Shown here: positions 7,218 through 8,739 of the stretch, in pieces
How positions within the stretch are numbered: position 1 is the first letter of the stretch
How the letters are laid out: each line of letters opens with the position of its first letter
From: Phycisphaerales bacterium
GTDB lineage: Bacteria > Planctomycetota > Phycisphaerae > Sedimentisphaerales > Anaerobacaceae
Direction: 5' to 3'
Assembly: GCA_003533825.1 (NCBI GenBank)
Contig: DQCG01000110.1
Coordinates: 1 to 8,739 of the forward strand
Length of the DNA: 8,739 nucleotides
Position numbers and translations under genes: made by a program
The notes under the pieces: model-generated
What the model was told of the DNA's origin: nothing
Databases searched by the model: none
Seen by the model: only the letters and a program-made list of their open reading frames with translations

Positions 7218-7847
7218 CTACAACTTACTACTCACGACCTCAAGTGCATTAAGGCTACGCTTCATAGCCTTGAAATCAATATCTAACAAGTCAATGGTAC
7301 TTCTCAGACTCTCGAAGGCCTGTTTGCGATTTTTTCTTTTAAGGCGAGCTATTTCGTCGAAGAGCCCACTCAGTTTGTCTCTAAAATCAACCATATTCTG
7401 ATCGAGCACGACGTCGACGGCGATCCATCGATCACAGAGGTATTCGAGGCGTTTGAAGGAGTGCTTGGCAACTGGAAGTCTTGCCATCCAGGCTCGACGT
7501 TTGTTGAGCGTGGTCATTTTGTCTATCACGATGGCGCAGCTTGTTCCCTCGTCGCCATATTTTTGCCAGAACTCCTTCTTGAAGGTTGCCCTTGCGTCAG
7601 CAAATCGGTCATCAAATTTCTCTTGAGAATCTATGGCGACGAGCGGAGTTACAGCCTCAACAATCAAATCGTAGTTCTTGCGTACTTCCTGGATGAGTTC
7701 CCTGAGTCTTTTTCGCACATCCTTCAGCTTACGCTTCCCAATCGCGGCTTCAGCAAGATTTTGTGTAACCTGTACAAATTCAGACAGTGTAACTTTAAAG
7801 CTTGCTACTCCGAGATGGAATTCCAATTCGCTTCCCATAAGTTTCAC
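7218..7847 (-). CDS. Uncharacterised helical protein, about 206-209 residues
   Basis: I do not recognise this protein. It has no stop or shift, unlike its neighbours. It appears almost wholly alpha-helical, with heptad-like charged stretches (KRKLKDVRKRLRELIQEV; KLSGLFDEIARLKRKN), a basic patch around NKRRAWMARLPVAKHSFKR, and no signal peptide or membrane span. The first ~20 residues (GSELEFHLGVASFKVTLSEF) are strand-like. A helical-bundle or coiled-coil partner protein is a reasonable structural guess; the function is unknown. Two starts are possible: GTG 7845-7847 or ATG 7836-7838. AAGGA at 7849-7853 is one base from GTG but ten from ATG, so the ATG (206 residues) is favoured. It is the first of three co-directional genes leading to the RHS gene, so a shared function or transcript is possible. 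Confidence 0.75.
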   Translation of the reverse strand: MKLMGSELEFHLGVASFKVTLSEFVQVTQNLAEAAIGKRKLKDVRKRLRELIQEVRKNYDLIVEAVTPLVAIDSQEKFDDRFADARATFKKEFWQKYGDEGTSCAIVIDKMTTLNKRRAWMARLPVAKHSFKRLEYLCDRWIAVDVVLDQNMVDFRDKLSGLFDEIARLKRKNRKQAFESLRSTIDLLDIDFKAMKRSLNALEVVSSKL

Positions 7848-7848
7848 A

Positions 7849-7853
7849 TCCTT
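7849..7853 (-). promoter_or_regulatory. Ribosome binding site that favours the ATG start at 7838
   Basis: AAGGA on the minus strand lies ten bases upstream of ATG 7836-7838 but only one base from GTG 7845-7847. Spacing therefore argues for the ATG. Confidence 0.5.
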
Positions 7854-7899
7854 ATACTATAGAAATAAGGTCGCTTTTAGCCTTCTTGAAGATATCCTG

Positions 7900-8037
7900 T
7901 TATTCACTACTCAGACCGATTAACTTGGCCGTTATGTTCTCAAGCACATTCTCAAGGCTACTCATGAAGTCCGACAAGCGTTGTCTTGCGACTGTTGGTT
8001 GCGATAGTTGCGTCTCGAAGCTTTTCCTTTTCCAATT
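7900..8037 (-). pseudogene. Short coding-like remnant, 45 codons then TAA
   Basis: An open frame between TAA at 8038-8040 and TAA at 7900-7902 reads KSFETQLSQPTVARQRLSDF, then MSSLENVLENITAKLIGLSS. It looks like the helical tail of a protein. No start with a ribosome binding site was found; the only Met is 21 residues from the end. Upstream the sequence turns AT-rich and non-coding. It may be the stranded end of a deleted gene, a tiny gene with an unusual start, or chance. Confidence 0.25.
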
Positions 8038-8153
8038 TTATATTTTATGACACATAGCATCTGCCACAAGTTAAATGTTAGTGGATTTCTTAAATTTTTT
8101 TGGTGAAATAGAGTTTTCAGGATTTTTTAAGCATTTGTTTTCCTAATCGGCAC

Positions 8154-8191
8154 TGTCCGGTACGTATGCGTGGTACGTATGAGTTAACCGC
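8154..8191 (+). repeat. Motif A, related to motif B at 7100-7139 in inverted orientation
   Basis: Starting TGTCCGGT at 8154 and ending ATGAGTTAACCGC at 8191, this stretch parallels motif B on the opposite strand. The pair faces outward from the 7218-7847 gene. Each also lies upstream of a gene reading away from it. Confidence 0.45.
8159..8181. repeat. Direct repeat GGTACGTATG, two copies, period 13
   Basis: GGTACGTATG occurs at 8159-8168 and 8172-8181, separated by CGT. Each copy contains the palindrome TACGTA. Its position upstream of the plus-strand frame would fit an operator, or repeats near a mobile-element end. Confidence 0.65.
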
Positions 8192-8323
8192 CTTTCATAA
8201 GTCTCATAATATCCGATGCTTGCACGGTCTTGACTGCCAGCTCAGTGAGCCGGAGGCCTTTGCTGCCTAACAAATCTTGAAACTGGCACTTCGGTAGATC
8301 GGATACTGGAGCAGGCTCTCGAG

Positions 8324-8629
8324 TTGAGCGGTGGCAGACTCGGTAAGCTTCGAGACACACGAGATTTCATTGACGCCGTGTGCGAGTTGGGCAAGGGGAA
8401 CAAACTTGTAGCATTGCGGTGCCTGAAGAAAGCTGCAACAGAAGAGGAGATGCGGATGCCGTGGGCTCTCTCTGACGACCGGCTTAGCGAGTTTCTGGAA
8501 TCGCTGGTAGAGTTGGGGGAGGACGTTCGAGCCGAAGCAGTAAATGTAGCGGATGCGTACGGGCGCTTGCATCCTGACAAATTTCGTCAAGTCTGGAATA
8601 AGTTACGTGAGCAGTCTGGTCCTGCCTGA
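8324..8629 (+). CDS. Unknown charged helical protein, probably 5'-truncated
   Basis: This is the only plausible plus-strand gene. From TTG 8324 it gives 101 residues with coding-like composition: acidic and basic helices (DDRLSEFLESLVELGEDV, ALRCLKKAATEEEM) and an ending DKFRQVWNKLREQSGPA. The family is not recognised. The frame stays open upstream to 8249, just after TGA 8246-8248. That extension (TSVDRILEQALELSGG) reads smoothly into the rest but offers no ATG, and the TTG has only a weak, distant GGAG. The true beginning may therefore have been lost or shifted out of frame, leaving a C-terminal fragment. Two minus-strand frames overlap it, but their Cys/Ser/Arg-rich translations look less like proteins. 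Confidence 0.45.
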   Translation: MSGGRLGKLRDTRDFIDAVCELGKGNKLVALRCLKKAATEEEMRMPWALSDDRLSEFLESLVELGEDVRAEAVNVADAYGRLHPDKFRQVWNKLREQSGPA

Positions 8630-8739
8630 ATCCACGCTGTCAAGTTTCGACAACTGAACGTTGTAAACTGCTTTATCTTGTGAAACCAAATAGTTCCCAG
8701 CCGACGTTACTAGTTCTCTACTAATCTTCAGGTGCCCAT
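8630..8739. other. Right-edge stretch without a gene
   Basis: A short hairpin, ACAAC (8650-8654) with GTTGT (8660-8664), lies just after the plus-strand stop. No T-run follows, so it is at best a weak terminator candidate. I see nothing else. Confidence 0.3.

Larger units (their letters stand above)
7848..8248. other. Low-gene region with an AT-rich core
   Basis: Apart from the remnant at 7900-8037 I see no gene here. About 8040-8150 is clearly AT-rich and contains two near-identical 11-mers, GGATTTCTTAA (8083-8093) and GGATTTTTTAA (8120-8130). It lies between a minus-strand and a plus-strand frame, so it could hold divergent promoters, but I could not pick out a convincing -35/-10 pair. Confidence 0.4.

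Noticed and set aside
8242..8590. Two overlapping minus-strand frames of 107-112 codons
   Set aside because: They oppose the plus-strand frame ending at 8629. Their Ser/Arg/Cys-rich translations look like shadows, and no ribosome binding site was seen.

Overview
The window looks bacterial. Long intronless reading frames lie almost entirely on the minus strand, and AGGA-type ribosome binding sites sit 6-10 bases before three of the starts. Base composition is fairly balanced by eye, apart from an AT-rich patch near 8040-8150. Nothing identifies the species. No tRNA, rRNA, CRISPR array or recognisable transposase gene was seen.

Layout, in the direction of minus-strand transcription (right to left). 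(1) A compact, helical, charged protein of unknown function (7847/7838 to 7218). (2) A second unknown gene (7022 to 5118) that would encode about 634 residues. Its frame is interrupted by an in-frame TGA at 6243-6245 and by two mutually compensating one-base shifts, at an 8-G tract (5918-5925, C8 on the coding strand) and near a 5-T tract (5719-5723, A5 on the coding strand). (3) A very large RHS/YD-repeat gene that starts at 4907, stays in one frame to the left edge and is interrupted once, by TGA at 2103-2105. What remains covers a cytoplasmic-type N-terminal region, a DUF6531-like segment, dozens of YD repeats and the beginning of the conserved RHS-core end motif (YHKDLIGSTR). The variable tip, usually a toxin, would lie just beyond the left edge.

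The right end (7848-8739) is poorer in genes. It holds a short minus-strand coding-like remnant, an AT-rich stretch with short repeats, and one plus-strand open frame ending at 8629 that appears to lack its natural 5' end. Two related ~40-base motifs (7100-7139 minus; 8154-8191 plus) lie in inverted orientation on either side of gene 1. They could be shared regulatory sites or remains of mobile-element ends.

The three minus-strand genes are co-directional with gaps of about 195 and 210 bases, so they may be a functional RHS module with two undescribed partner proteins. The most notable signal is that both internal TGA codons occur in the identical 8-mer TGACGCAT, each followed by an Ile-Glu pair. 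Both are best explained as Arg codons (CGA) changed to TGA. Together with the homopolymer indels this points to gene decay, systematic read error or, less likely, recoding. Raw reads or transcript and protein data would separate these.
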